Source of the DNA: Fistulifera solaris
Taxonomy: Eukaryota; Bacillariophyta; Bacillariophyceae; Naviculales; Stauroneidaceae
Assembly: GCA_030295235.1 (NCBI GenBank)
Contig: AP026139.1
Span: 248,001-312,000, forward strand
Length of the DNA stretch: 64,000 bases
Reading direction: 5' to 3'
Under the pieces are notes generated by a model. That model had not been told where the DNA came from. It saw nothing but the letters and a program-made list of their open reading frames with translations, and did not search any database. Positions 44,161 through 53,552 of the stretch are shown in pieces. The position numbers were made by a program, and so were the translations under genes. Position 1 is the first letter of the stretch. Each line of letters opens with the position of its first letter.

Positions 44161-45375
44161 ATGTTGTCTTTGCTGTGCTGTTTTCTGTTGTCACGTGCAA
44201 ACATGCTAGGGTGCAATTTTCGACCACAAATTCGGCCCTCTTTCTGTCGACGAATGAGCTATCTGCACGCATCCTCATCCATAGATGCTCGCAATCAAAC
44301 TATTAGTGTCATTGGTGGAGGCATGGCGGGATTGGCGGTCACGTATCATTTGCTTTCGCAGGGACCTCCGAGCAGGATTCAAGTATTCGACAAGGCCCCT
44401 GTCGGAAACGGTGGTGCTTCGGCCGTGGCCGGCGGATTGTTGCATCCCTTATCCCCCCGTGGGAAATTAGTCTACAGGGGAATAAAAGGATTATACGAAA
44501 CGAATGCATTGTTGCGAGTCACCGTCCCTGCCATTGTGAAAGATCGACTGTATCGCGTCGCCACCACAGAAGCACAAGCTATTACGTTTCAACTGACGGC
44601 GCAAAAGATTCCTCGTATTTGCGAGTGGATAGCGGCGAACGAGATGCAACGCATCTGTCAGTCAGATACCGTGTACGGTGGATTAGTTTTACAAAATGGA
44701 TGCAAAGTCGTTGATGTCCCGGCTTATTTAAAAGGACTTTGGAGCGCGTGTGAACATCTGGCACAAGAAAAGAATTGTCAGTTGACTTGGACCGTCACCG
44801 AAAATGCCGCAATCAACCAAGATGATATCATTGTTTATACCGCGGGAAGTGGATTGTTCGAGCCTAATTCTTTATTGAGCGCTCCGACATTTCCCATGCA
44901 ATTGGTACACGGACAATCGTTGGTGATTCGTTGCAACAACAACAATAATCTTAAGGACGCGTTGTTGTGCGGCAAGTACATTTCACCGTTGAAAGATCCT
45001 TCTCTAGTCTTGGTGGGATCGACTCACGAATTTCGAGACGATCTTCTGTCGCCGGAAGAAGTGATTCATGAATTAAGAGAACGGACGAGTGCGGTGGCGC
45101 CGCACCTGTGGGAAGACTATATCGTAGAAAAAATTACGAAAGGTACCCGTGTACAGTCCGAACGTGGGAAACATGGTCGTTTGCCCATTGTCGGGAAGCT
45201 TCCAGGAAATAAGCAGCGTTGGGTTTTGACCGGTTTGAGCAGTCGAGGTCTTTTGTATCATGCATTGTACGGAAAGATGCTTGCGAAGGCGATTTTACAG
45301 GGATCGGAGGACTGTTTGACAGAACTGGATGATGGTATCTTGTGGTGGAAAAAGAAGCTAAAGCAGTCGACTTGA
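44161..45375 (+). CDS. FAD-dependent oxidoreductase, DAO family
   Basis: 404 residues, intact. The N-terminus (MLSLLCCFLLSRANMLGCNF) is hydrophobic and Cys/Arg rich and may target an organelle. The FAD-binding Rossmann motif is ISVIGGGMAGLAVTYHLLSQ (about 49-68), followed by VFDKAPVGNGGASAVAGGLL HP, the usual DAO (D-amino acid oxidase / glycine oxidase / MnmC) second glycine stretch. Further on: DDIIVYTAGSGL, LVHGQSLVIR, GKYISPLKD, LVLVGSTHEF and the C-terminal FAD contact KHGRLPIVGKLPGNKQRWVL, TGLSSRGLLYHALYGKMLA. Overall closest in feel to the MnmC C-terminal domain or glycine oxidase. The substrate cannot be named. Confidence 0.85.
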   Translation: MLSLLCCFLLSRANMLGCNFRPQIRPSFCRRMSYLHASSSIDARNQTISVIGGGMAGLAVTYHLLSQGPPSRIQVFDKAPVGNGGASAVAGGLLHPLSPRGKLVYRGIKGLYETNALLRVTVPAIVKDRLYRVATTEAQAITFQLTAQKIPRICEWIAANEMQRICQSDTVYGGLVLQNGCKVVDVPAYLKGLWSACEHLAQEKNCQLTWTVTENAAINQDDIIVYTAGSGLFEPNSLLSAPTFPMQLVHGQSLVIRCNNNNNLKDALLCGKYISPLKDPSLVLVGSTHEFRDDLLSPEEVIHELRERTSAVAPHLWEDYIVEKITKGTRVQSERGKHGRLPIVGKLPGNKQRWVLTGLSSRGLLYHALYGKMLAKAILQGSEDCLTELDDGILWWKKKLKQST

Positions 45376-45610
45376 TGAATGAAAAGAGAGATTTTCGTCT
45401 TTTTAGAGGTCGCGGGACTGGTGAACGCTGGGTCAAATTTGGTGGTACGTGATATGGGGGATGGATCATTTCAGGGATTATTGTGTCGCGGCAATAGGAA
45501 CGAGATTCAATTCGAAATTTCGCATTCTTTAGTACGGTTCGCTTTGTGAGAACCCCGCCTTCTTCGCGAATTCTTTTCTTTTCACAACTCCCCGGCTCAA
45601 TTTTTCAACC

Positions 45611-45958
45611 ATGAACGACCAAGAAAATGATCCGAAAATGGGTGAAAGCTCATTCCTAGCCTCGCCTTCATCATCATCCTCGTCGTCTTCGTCTTCCTCC
45701 TCTTCATCATCATCGTCCTCGTCATCGGCGCCGAAAGAAGCAACGACCGGCCACCCGACTCTGGCGGATGATCAGCAGTACTATACATACGAACAGAAGG
45801 ACGTAGCACCGCTCGGCCAGCCCACTATTGTTAAGGGTCAGCAGTATTTTACATACGGACAGAATGATGCCAATAACCGTTACGTCTACATTGGAGACGA
45901 TGAAAGTGGTGAACCAGAGTTTGTGGATTACGGTCCTCGGACTGAGACTTCGCTTTGA
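45611..45958 (+). CDS. Small Ser-rich protein, YIG-PEF-DYGP family, member 1
   Basis: Not a known family. 115 residues: MNDQENDPKMGESSFLASP, a run of about 20 Ser (from TCA/TCC/TCG/TCT codons), then two tandem segments (HPTLADDQQYYTYEQKD and QPTIVKGQQYFTYGQND). It ends RYVYIGDDESGEPEFVDYGP plus RTETSL. The closing motif recurs in two neighbours downstream on the same strand, so these are tandem paralogues. No signal peptide or membrane helix. The Tyr/Gln-rich repeats and Ser tract suggest a disordered protein. Confidence 0.6.
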   Translation: MNDQENDPKMGESSFLASPSSSSSSSSSSSSSSSSSSSSAPKEATTGHPTLADDQQYYTYEQKDVAPLGQPTIVKGQQYFTYGQNDANNRYVYIGDDESGEPEFVDYGPRTETSL

Positions 45959-46448
45959 ACGAAAAAACCGATAACAAGAGGGGTGCTGTGCATGTCCTTC
46001 GTTTTGCTTTAGGAGATTGTGATAAGTCTACTGAAATTATATTGTTCATAGTAACTTGTGCTCCACTTTTGTAGTTTTGCAGTAATTGCTAAACATATTC
46101 TCCAATCGAGAATGATTAGTTAAACTAGACGTTCAAGTACAAGATACATAGACTTTTGACAAAGTTTAGAGAAGTCGTCATCGTTCTCTTGATGTCGCGA
46201 TCTTTTTGCGTATCTTTTACAGTCTGCAGATATGTACATCGTATTTCCTCGTACGATTCTACGTGATGCAGTACTGAAACTGAAAACGAATCCTGCTCTG
46301 CTCTCTGCTCTCGATCGCGTCGCGCACTTCTGCCGAGAAAAATTGCCACCACAACATCAGTTCATAAATTTCTGCTCGGTGAAATTTTTCTCAGTTCTTT
46401 CATTCAGCTCGCGTTCCTATTCTCTTTCATCATTGACTGTTAAGCACC

Positions 46449-46655
46449 ATGAGCGGCAAAGGATCTTCCGGAAACAACTCTTCGTCCAACACGGGCGGCA
46501 ACAGTGGTGGCAACTCTTACCCCCAGGTGGTGAGTGGTCACCAGTATCATCAGTACTCGCAGGGCAACTACGGGTCGGAACGCTATTCCTACATTGGCAA
46601 GGACGACAGTGGAACCCCCGAGTTTTTGGATTACGGTCCCAAGAGCAGTCGTTAG
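46449..46655 (+). CDS. Small Gly/Ser/Asn-rich protein, YIG-PEF-DYGP family, member 2
   Basis: 68 residues: MSGKGSSGNNSSSNTGGNSG opening, then SGHQYHQYSQGNYGSERYSY followed by IGKDDSGTPEFLDYGPKSSR. It shares the closing motif of member 1 (RYxYIGxDxSGxPEFxDYGP) and the QYxxYxQ repeat type, while the low-complexity head differs. It starts 490 bases after member 1. Function unknown. Confidence 0.6.
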   Translation: MSGKGSSGNNSSSNTGGNSGGNSYPQVVSGHQYHQYSQGNYGSERYSYIGKDDSGTPEFLDYGPKSSR

Positions 46656-47240
46656 AGGCTGTCTGAGGACACAACGAATATGATCGATTCTGGATAAAGA
46701 CTATTGATGACGGGACTGCGAAGATCAATGGATGTATGATACCATAAGCTTCTAGAATCTCACTTCGAATCCTAACATAATACATGCTTTTATTCATCTG
46801 ATGTTCTTTAAACATTTTACAATGTCTTTCGAAAACCACTCTTGGTGCGCAATCCGTTGAGACGTGGATCATATCAACTCTACTGTACCCGTTTATATTT
46901 ACATCTATCCTCGTTCTACGAATGCTGCTTTAAAGCCTTTCTTGTTAAAGCTTACTTGGTATTGCATGTTCGTTACATCACGCTTCGACGAACAATCAGT
47001 TATCCTGGAAACCGAATGAATCGCTCATCACATTCCGGGTACGTCAACTTCAAATGCGGTTTTCTCAAGAAATCAATCAGAAAATGAATAGGCCGCAACT
47101 ACCAGGTATCACCGTAAATAATGCGAATGCAAATAATGTAAATTGATAATCGCCGCGCATCAATAGAGTGGATCCGCAACGTTCCCTTCGTCTCAACGCG
47201 TCGTGCGAGGGCGTCTTGTCACACAAACTCCCTTCCATAG

Positions 47241-47336
47241 ATGAACCACGTTTATTTGGGAAAGGATAATGATAACCAGCCCGAGTTTGTCGATTACGGT
47301 CCCAAGTGCTGCCGTGATCAGCCTCTCGAAGAATGA
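47241..47336 (+). CDS. YIG-PEF-DYGP family, member 3 (short or partial)
   Basis: 31 codons from ATG 47241: MNHVYLGKDNDNQPEFVDYG, then PKCCRDQPLEE and stop. It keeps the motif core (YLGKDxxxxPEFVDYGPK) but lacks the Gly/Ser head of the other two. An in-frame stop (TAG) lies directly before the ATG, so this is either a micro-protein, the last exon of a spliced gene, or a decayed copy. Confidence 0.45.
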   Translation: MNHVYLGKDNDNQPEFVDYGPKCCRDQPLEE

Positions 47337-47494
47337 GCATGTGATCCTTGATTCGAAAGAATGAGGGAAGGATATCTCTATAGCAAGGCAGCTTTCAATG
47401 ACGGAGCGTCCGATTCAGTTCAGCATAAATCTTTACATAAGCACGCCTTATCTTGAGTAAACATCGTAGTCCTTTATTGCTTGTTTCCAGTACT

Positions 47495-47783
47495 ATGTCA
47501 TTTGCTGTCATCTGTCTTCTTGCTATCGCAAGAGCCCTTATCGTGCAGTCCCACAATCCACTGAAACGTTCGGTATACTACATTCGAAGAGGTGGTGGTG
47601 AATCAAAGGAATCTTATTCTTGTTTCCAGTGCTTCGGCAATCCTAAAAATCGCAGTTCTGCTTCAATCGAAATTCATTCATGTCGTTCCTCGCGTCTGTC
47701 CTTTCTACATTTCAGTACTAGTAAGTTGTTCACTGGTAGAAGAATACATAGTCGGGTCAATAGGCCGACCCGGTCTCGTCTAG
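47495..47783 (+). CDS. Possible small secreted or membrane protein
   Basis: Not recognised. ATG 47495 begins with a good signal sequence (MSFAVICLLAIARALIVQ) and SHNPLKRSVYYIRRGGG. From about 47590 another frame continues with hydrophobic stretches (NLILVSSASAILKIAVLLQ, VCPFYISVLVSCSLVEE). The Gly-coding GGTGGTGGTG run sits at the change of frame, as at other slips in this window. Its 3' end nearly touches the 3' end of the convergent glycosidase gene. Weak. Confidence 0.3.
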
Positions 47784-47797
47784 TTAAGCTGCTTGCT

Positions 47798-49400
47798 TCA
47801 AGCTGACTCAAACTCAATCCAATTCAAATTCCAGCCATGTTCTGTTGATTTGACTGTCAAGCGTTGACAGCCTTCCTGCAGTTCCACGACATGGGATATG
47901 GTTTGCCATGTCTGCCAAGCGCCCGTACTCGGGAAGGACTCGATAGACCGGTCAATGCGCTCGGTATCTTTGTCGCTGTTGAGTTGTAGTCCTCCATCTC
48001 CTGTGATGCTTGCGATGCGATAACTAATCTTATACTTCCCAGACTTTTTTGACTAGCACGTCGTAAGCAACCCAGTGCCCTGTTTTCAGCCCTGCAACAT
48101 TAAATCCGCCGCCCTCGTCTTTGGTTTTTTCTGTGCCAATGCCCTTAAATCGGCAGTAATCCACCGCAGTTATTCGCACAGGAGCTCCCTCGCCACCTAT
48201 GAGAAACCGTTGCGATTTTGTTTTTTGTAACAAAGCCTGAATGACGCCTTCATTTCGAGTGCAGTTCTCGACTAATGCATTCTCGGCGAGTTGAACCATG
48301 ATTTTCCCCGGTGCAGGGGGCAGTGTCTTCCCATGCGTCCAGTGATCAATTAGTTCTTGGTATCCTTCCGGCTTGGCAATCGTATAGCATCCGGACGTGG
48401 ATTCCAACTTTTGTAAGTCCACCAGCACCATCCGATGTCGTGTGATTCGGAGCAGTTGGACGGCTTGGGAGTACCACTGGTTGTGATTCTCGCCCGATTC
48501 TCCAACCCACAAAGGGACATTGTACTTTGTTCGTAATTGAAGATATAGATTGATCGATTCGGTCGTAGGTTCCACCCAGTAGTAGTGAAAAGAAAGAACC
48601 AAATTTTGATCCATAGCGGCCAGAGTCCTCTGTGATTGTTGGACCATCCGTTGCCTTCGATGACAATCATGTGATTTAAATCTACTCGACGAATCGCTTT
48701 GATGCAATCGACATAAAACTTCTGAAGTGGTTTGTTGTAACGATCGTTCCGCCCATTTTTGTTTCCGGTTTGCTCAAACATCCAATTGGGTTCATTCAGA
48801 AGATCATAGGCCGCCAATGATTTTACGATTTTTAAATCTCTTGGCGATCTCGGTCCAAAGCGCAATCGTTTTGCGGATGTTTTCGGCGCTTTCCCACAGG
48901 GAAGGATTCGCTTTGTTGTAATCGCTGATTTTGGAGTCGTAGCCTTGTCCGCCTGGTGCCGCATGCAGATCTATAATGACATACAAGTTGTATTTCTCGC
49001 ACCACCCTAGCACTGCATCGAGAATTCGAAATCCCTCAGGCTTCCATGTGTCCTTCCCTTTAATAGTTTCCTCTTGTATAGAAAGCGTGAACAAGTTGTA
49101 ATGCAGCGGAACTCGAATGGAATTAAAGCCAGCTTGTGCGATGAGTTCAATATCGCGTTCCGTGCAAAAGTTATTGAGCCAAGCTTGTCGATATTCCTCA
49201 AAAAGATCCGCCCGATCCGACCGTTACTTTTACTTTCTCAAAGATAGCGTATTGCGCAGGACATATTGTTTTGTTGATCAACATGAGATAGGGTTCTTGC
49301 AACATCCACCCTCCAATGTTCATGCCTCGCAATAACAGCGGATGACCCTTTTCATCGACGATGCGTTTCTCATCGGCACGGACGAACCCTGTCGGTGCTC
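47798..49400 (-). CDS. GH5 glycoside hydrolase with C-terminal CBM6-like module
   Basis: A beta-glucanase of the GH5 (exo-1,3-glucanase/cellulase) type, probably secreted. N-terminal signature: KRIVDEKGHPLLLRGMNIGG, WMLQEPYLM. Then AQAGFNSIRVPLHYNLFTLS, VIIDLHAAPGGQGYDSKISD, the acid/base Glu in DLLNEPNW, MIVIEGNGWSNNHRGLWP, and the nucleophile Glu in VPLWVGESGENHNQWYS. After GKIMVQLAENAL there is a beta-sandwich module: FNVAGLKTGHWVAYDVLVKK, SGKYKISYRIASI, then STGAWQTWQTISHVVELQEG and WNLNWIEFESA, the CBM6 closing pattern. The frame changes several times (near 49228, 48800, 48690 and the A run at 48046-48051). Most lie in short runs, but the number leaves a pseudogene possible. The 5' end and signal peptide were not fixed. 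It may act on the storage glucan (chrysolaminarin) or cell-wall callose. Confidence 0.72.
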
Positions 49401-50106
49401 CTTGTTTCGTGGGGCGTTCCTTTCGATCTTCCGTAAAACCTTTTCATTTGCTGTGCTACAATTGTTATTGCTACTTCGTAATTGTTCAACATTCCGCCGA
49501 TTGGAATAGAGTAGACCCTCACGTAGCTTTTAGTACCAAGCAATACTTACTCGGGTGTGCGGTATAATTCTCCGGAGTACCAGGTAACAGGTACTGTACC
49601 GGTACCGGGAACGGCGTTAAAATTCTGTCTCGTCGTAGACGCTAAGTAGAATCTTCTACTGGGAGGCAGAATTTTAACGTCCTTCCCCGGTACTTCAATT
49701 GGCTAGGACCCAACAGCTAAGGGTTTACCCCCAAAATTTGTCGTCAATTTAGCTAACGACGTGCACTACAGTATGAGACTAAAAAACGATGCCAAACACT
49801 ATCACTATTATTATTTAAAAGAATCAATACGATTGCAAAGAAAGACTTGGATGTAACTAATTCTCGTGGGTGAAATGGAGGAACTCCGAGTGAGCGAACA
49901 CGAACGTAACATTCAAATCACAAAACAATCATTGAAGATTACGAAAGCGAAAACGCAAGGTCGATGCTGTGCAGCCAATAAACTGGACATGGACGAAGCG
50001 ACGGGTGACAAGCAACAACGGCGAGCTGCTTCAGTACAAGAGCATGATACGGAAGCAACATCATTCTCACCATCATTCGGTCACGCGAAGCAATCAACCG
50101 AACAAT
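49401..50106. other. Intergenic with MITE copy 2
   Basis: About 700 bases holding the second palindromic element (49607-49687) set in a GGTACC-rich stretch. A plus frame at 49866-50123 (MEELRVSEHERNIQITKQSL) has a few charged helices but no known pattern. Confidence 0.4.
49607..49687. mobile_element. Short palindromic MITE-like element, copy 2 (inverted)
   Basis: 81 bp, reverse complement of the element at 40578-40657 with about four base differences. The terminal inverted repeats are the same (left arm ends GTTAAAATTCTGTCTC, right arm starts GAGGCAGAATTTTAAC on its own strand). The flanks are rich in GGTAC on both sides (ACCGGTACC left, CGGTAC right), which could be a target-site duplication or just insertion next to a palindromic GGTACC repeat. 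Confidence 0.7.
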
Positions 50107-51665
50107 CTATCCGACGAATCTGACCGGGAGACGCGCGGATGGACTGTAGAGATCCTCATCAACACCAGACAGGGATAAGTCAAGCTCATTGATTAACGCA
50201 TTGTCATCGGTAGTCAACGATCCATGCAACAAATTAGATGAGATGCCGTCAATGCACGGGATGTTCACTCGCTCCTGGACGCACTTCGGCGAACTCGAAG
50301 TTCCACGCTCGCATTCATCATCAAAAGTAAATCCAAGTTCGCGAAACTAGCACTTCCAAGGACTCGAGTGATTCCAAACACGACGGCTCCAACACAGCTT
50401 CGCCCTCAGATGACTCAGATTCATTGTGGGCTTCATAGTGGACTTGGGAAGCATCTTGTAGCACCTTGCATGTCTTTGCGACAGAGGGCTCTGACTTTCC
50501 GTCATCAACAGCATCTAACTCATGTGCGTCCACCACATCAAAAAACTCTGCAATGAGCAAATCCCAGGTAGCTTCATCGTCATCTTCTGCAACCATAACA
50601 TCCTCTGTGTTGTCTGGAAGACTGACTCCTGCATACATTACGTAGAACTCATCAATCATTTCGTCCGCGTCGAGTCCAAGTAGAATACTGATATCATCAT
50701 CCTTGTCGTTCTCTTCAGCGAGCTCTGGGACGCTTCGCGTCGTCATCGTCGTCATCAATTGTGATGATTTCAGGCTGTTTCTCCGTTGCAACTTCGACTT
50801 CAACTCCAAGTCCCACTCCAACGGATTCTTCTACAGCAGCACCACCACCACCACTGCGGAGCTTAACAACACTCGCTCCCAGCTCTGCGATCCAAGCGAC
50901 TATCTCGCGATGGCTTCATGCCGATGCAGCTCGACAAGGTCGTCAATTGCAGCCCAGTCGGGAGAAGAATTGTAATCATTCTCCTTCATCCAGGCCATCA
51001 ACATGTCGATCTGCCATTTCTCTAGACCCTTACCACTTGCTGAAACAGGATGCAGCTGAGGCGGTAGGAGTAGGAAAGGGACCGCGATTGCTGGCCGGGA
51101 AAGCGGGATGCGACGGGATGATGAACTACGTTTGTTGCGACGCGTTCTCCCTTCGGTCCTTTCCGGCTTTTCTTGAAACATCATCATTCTCTTTCGACCG
51201 CTAGAATACGGATGTTTGCGAGAAGCAGAAGCACCCGTTTCACCTCCCATCACTGCAGCAACAGCAGCAGCAACAGGATCAAGTGGCAGCTGCTGCGGCC
51301 GTACCCGTAACGACACTCGCCGGCGCGGTATTCTTCGTCTGAAAGGCAGCCATATCACTCAATTCCTTTCTCAAGATCTTGAAACTGTCGTCAAGGATTG
51401 CGTCAAGCGTGGTTAATTCACCGCTGACGAGCGACGCTATGCTCTGTATGCTGCAAAGTCTTGAATTGGTCTCCAAATAGAATCGCAAGTTTCACCGTCT
51501 CGTCGACAGAGAAACCGCTAGCAGGAACCCACTGCTTCGATTTCCACTGAGACCCACTGCTCTTAAGCGGATATCCTCCTTCTTCTCGAGTACTTTGTTA
51601 GCTAACGACACGAAGAGAGGCAACTCTTCGTGCCAAACGACAGGACTGACTGTGTTATTTTTCAT
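50107..51665 (-). CDS. Unrecognised acidic protein with homeodomain-like segment, copy 1
   Basis: One of two duplicated genes (the other at 59036-60609). N-terminus MKNNTVSPVVWHEELPLFVS, then GELTTLDAILDDSFKILRKE, a Gln/Ala-rich low-complexity part, a basic part (GETGASASRKHPY), and a helical segment KGLEKWQIDMLMAWMKENDY, NSSPDWAAIDDLVE, GMKPSQIVAWIAELGA. The helix-turn-helix spacing and the Trp in QIVAWI recall a homeodomain of the KN type, but the invariant Asn of WFxN is absent. The C-terminal half is acidic (PELAEENDKDDDISILLGLD, ADEMIDEFYVMYAGVS). The reading frame is broken at several places, not all in homopolymers, and at positions different from those of copy 2. Decay or poor base calls in a duplicated region are both possible. 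Confidence 0.45.
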
Positions 51666-52490
51666 TTTGTTTTTGCTTTGCGATGCTGCGGACACTTGAC
51701 TTTGTCAATTGTGCTATTTGTAAGCGATTTCAAACCTTCAAGACATCAAAAGCAAGCACAGGGGTGAGTAAAGACTTCATCTCTTATGAGAGCGAGACAA
51801 AAGGGTGCGAAAGTAGGCGTTAATAAAGATCTTCATGGTAACTTACCTTTCAACACGGCGATTCCTTTGAAAAGTGCGAACAAAGCAGCGAAAATGTACA
51901 GCAGCGGTACGGCTTATAGATACTACTAGAATTCGTTGTACTCTCACATTTGTATCGTATATTGTATAATAGTAACGTAGCCTTGGTAGTCCTCGCTACA
52001 TGCGAATACGTGGTACTCAAATCACGTAGAAAAAATACACCGCAGCTCGCTTTCAACCCAAAATCACACCATGATGTCATCTTTGCTCTGAAAACAACGT
52101 ATTGTCCTCTGATATGCCTTTGAATCATCACTCATCGACTCGTTATCGTCCTGGACTGCCGCGCCTCACTCTCCTAAGACGATGAAATTTCCACTGCGTC
52201 GCATGCGCTTGAGCCTTTCAGCGCCTCATCTTACTATCTCTTCGTGAAGACGTGGGTTGTTTCATTCCTTCTCGTGGTACTGAATCTCCGTCTCAAACTC
52301 GTGAATCATTGTCCAGTGACGAGCGTTTTGGCTCTGCCTTGAACGCCGGGTCTTCCGAAACAAGCCTTTAGAAGCAACTGTTAGCACAAAATGCAGCGTT
52401 CGGACGAGTCTTGTTAATGATTATTTGCAATTACGGTCGATCTACCGATATGGTCACGTTTACCGCCATGGAAAATGGTAAATCATCGTC
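50107..52490. repeat. Segmental duplication, unit A
   Basis: Direct repeat partner of 59060-61480. Long blocks are near-identical (for example 50385-51780 against 59340-60740), broken by small indels. The similarity extends well past the gene into its 5' flank (to about 52490), through a stretch coding nothing. Near 50107 the match fades gradually rather than ending sharply. Confidence 0.8.
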
Positions 52491-53552
52491 CTATCGTTGC
52501 TGCGAAATCTTTCGCCTTGGCAAAACACTTTTCGAATTTATAACAGGCGCTGCAGAAAGTGAATGCATCTTTGACTGCTAGAAGAAATTGCGTGACAGGA
52601 TGAGAGCGGGTGTACTGAAAACTGAGGCAGATGAGCTGTGCGTGGAGGAGAGGAGAAACATTAAAGGCTCATTGCATTTCGAGCGTGGTTATCGTAACGA
52701 CTTTCCATGAGAGCAAGGCACAATAATCTTTTGATGAGCAGCGTTCATGTTGAATCATTCTTTTAACGGAAAAAGCCATCGTGTTGAGATATCCGAAGAT
52801 AGATTAGATTACGGCTTTGTCAAGTTAGAAGGACCGTTTATTGCCCATGAATATCAATCCCAACGGTACGGTATTCATTGGTACGTTGTGCATTTGGGAA
52901 ATCGATGAAGCCATCTGACTGCTTTACTTTCGGCTTCTTTCCGTTTTCCGTTCTCATCTATCTAGAGTGCTTGTTCCAATTTTAGTGTCATTTTATTTGT
53001 TTTAACGTCGTTATTTGCTCAGCGCTTTTTTTGTAGATGCGGCTTTTGGGAATAATGTAGAATTCGATTCGTTTGTAATGTGCTATTTTTTGAAAGTATA
53101 GAGACTTTGTACGAACCAAACAGACTTTCTCATGTTTCTTAGATGATTAATCTTTAGATTAGGCGTAGCAGGCACGATCATCCTCGCAAAGGAGGGGAGT
53201 TTCTCTGTTGAATGCTATCACAACAATGTCGCACTTGACCAACATCACCATCGCCATTTTGGTAGCATGACGGGACTGAATTTTTGTCTGTCCACCGCCG
53301 GAATATTTTGAACGAGATGTTATTTGAGTCCCTGGATTTCGGGACTGACGTGTTTTTGACAACCGCACAAAACACCTCATCATCGCGCCCGACATAGAAT
53401 AATGATGAAACGTAACAACAACGTTGGGTTTCTTAAAAGATATCTTTAACGGAAACAAGTAATCTGTGAACCATCCGAAAGCAGTAGAATTAGAAGGCAT
53501 CGGAGACGCATATCGCATTCGGTGCATACCTACTTGGAAAAGAAGCTAACGC
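52491..53552. other. Intergenic, 1.06 kb, with one arm of an inverted repeat
   Basis: Holds the arm 52602-52717 that recurs inverted at the right window end. A minus frame at 53159-53527 (122 codons, MHRMRYASPMPSNSTAFGWF) lies back-to-back with the SerRS start but shows no known domain; it may be part of the divergent promoter region. Confidence 0.4.
52602..52717. repeat. Inverted repeat arm, partner at the right window end
   Basis: About 115 bp, starting GAGAGCGGGTGTACTGAAAA, matching the reverse complement of 63887-64000 with roughly 10 percent difference. The partner runs to the last base of the window, so the true repeat may be longer on that side. Confidence 0.8.

Noticed and set aside
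45661-45725. Simple TCA/TCC/TCG repeat as a noncoding microsatellite
   Set aside because: It lies in frame within the small Ser-rich protein whose C-terminal motif is conserved in two neighbours, so it is most likely coded poly-Ser.
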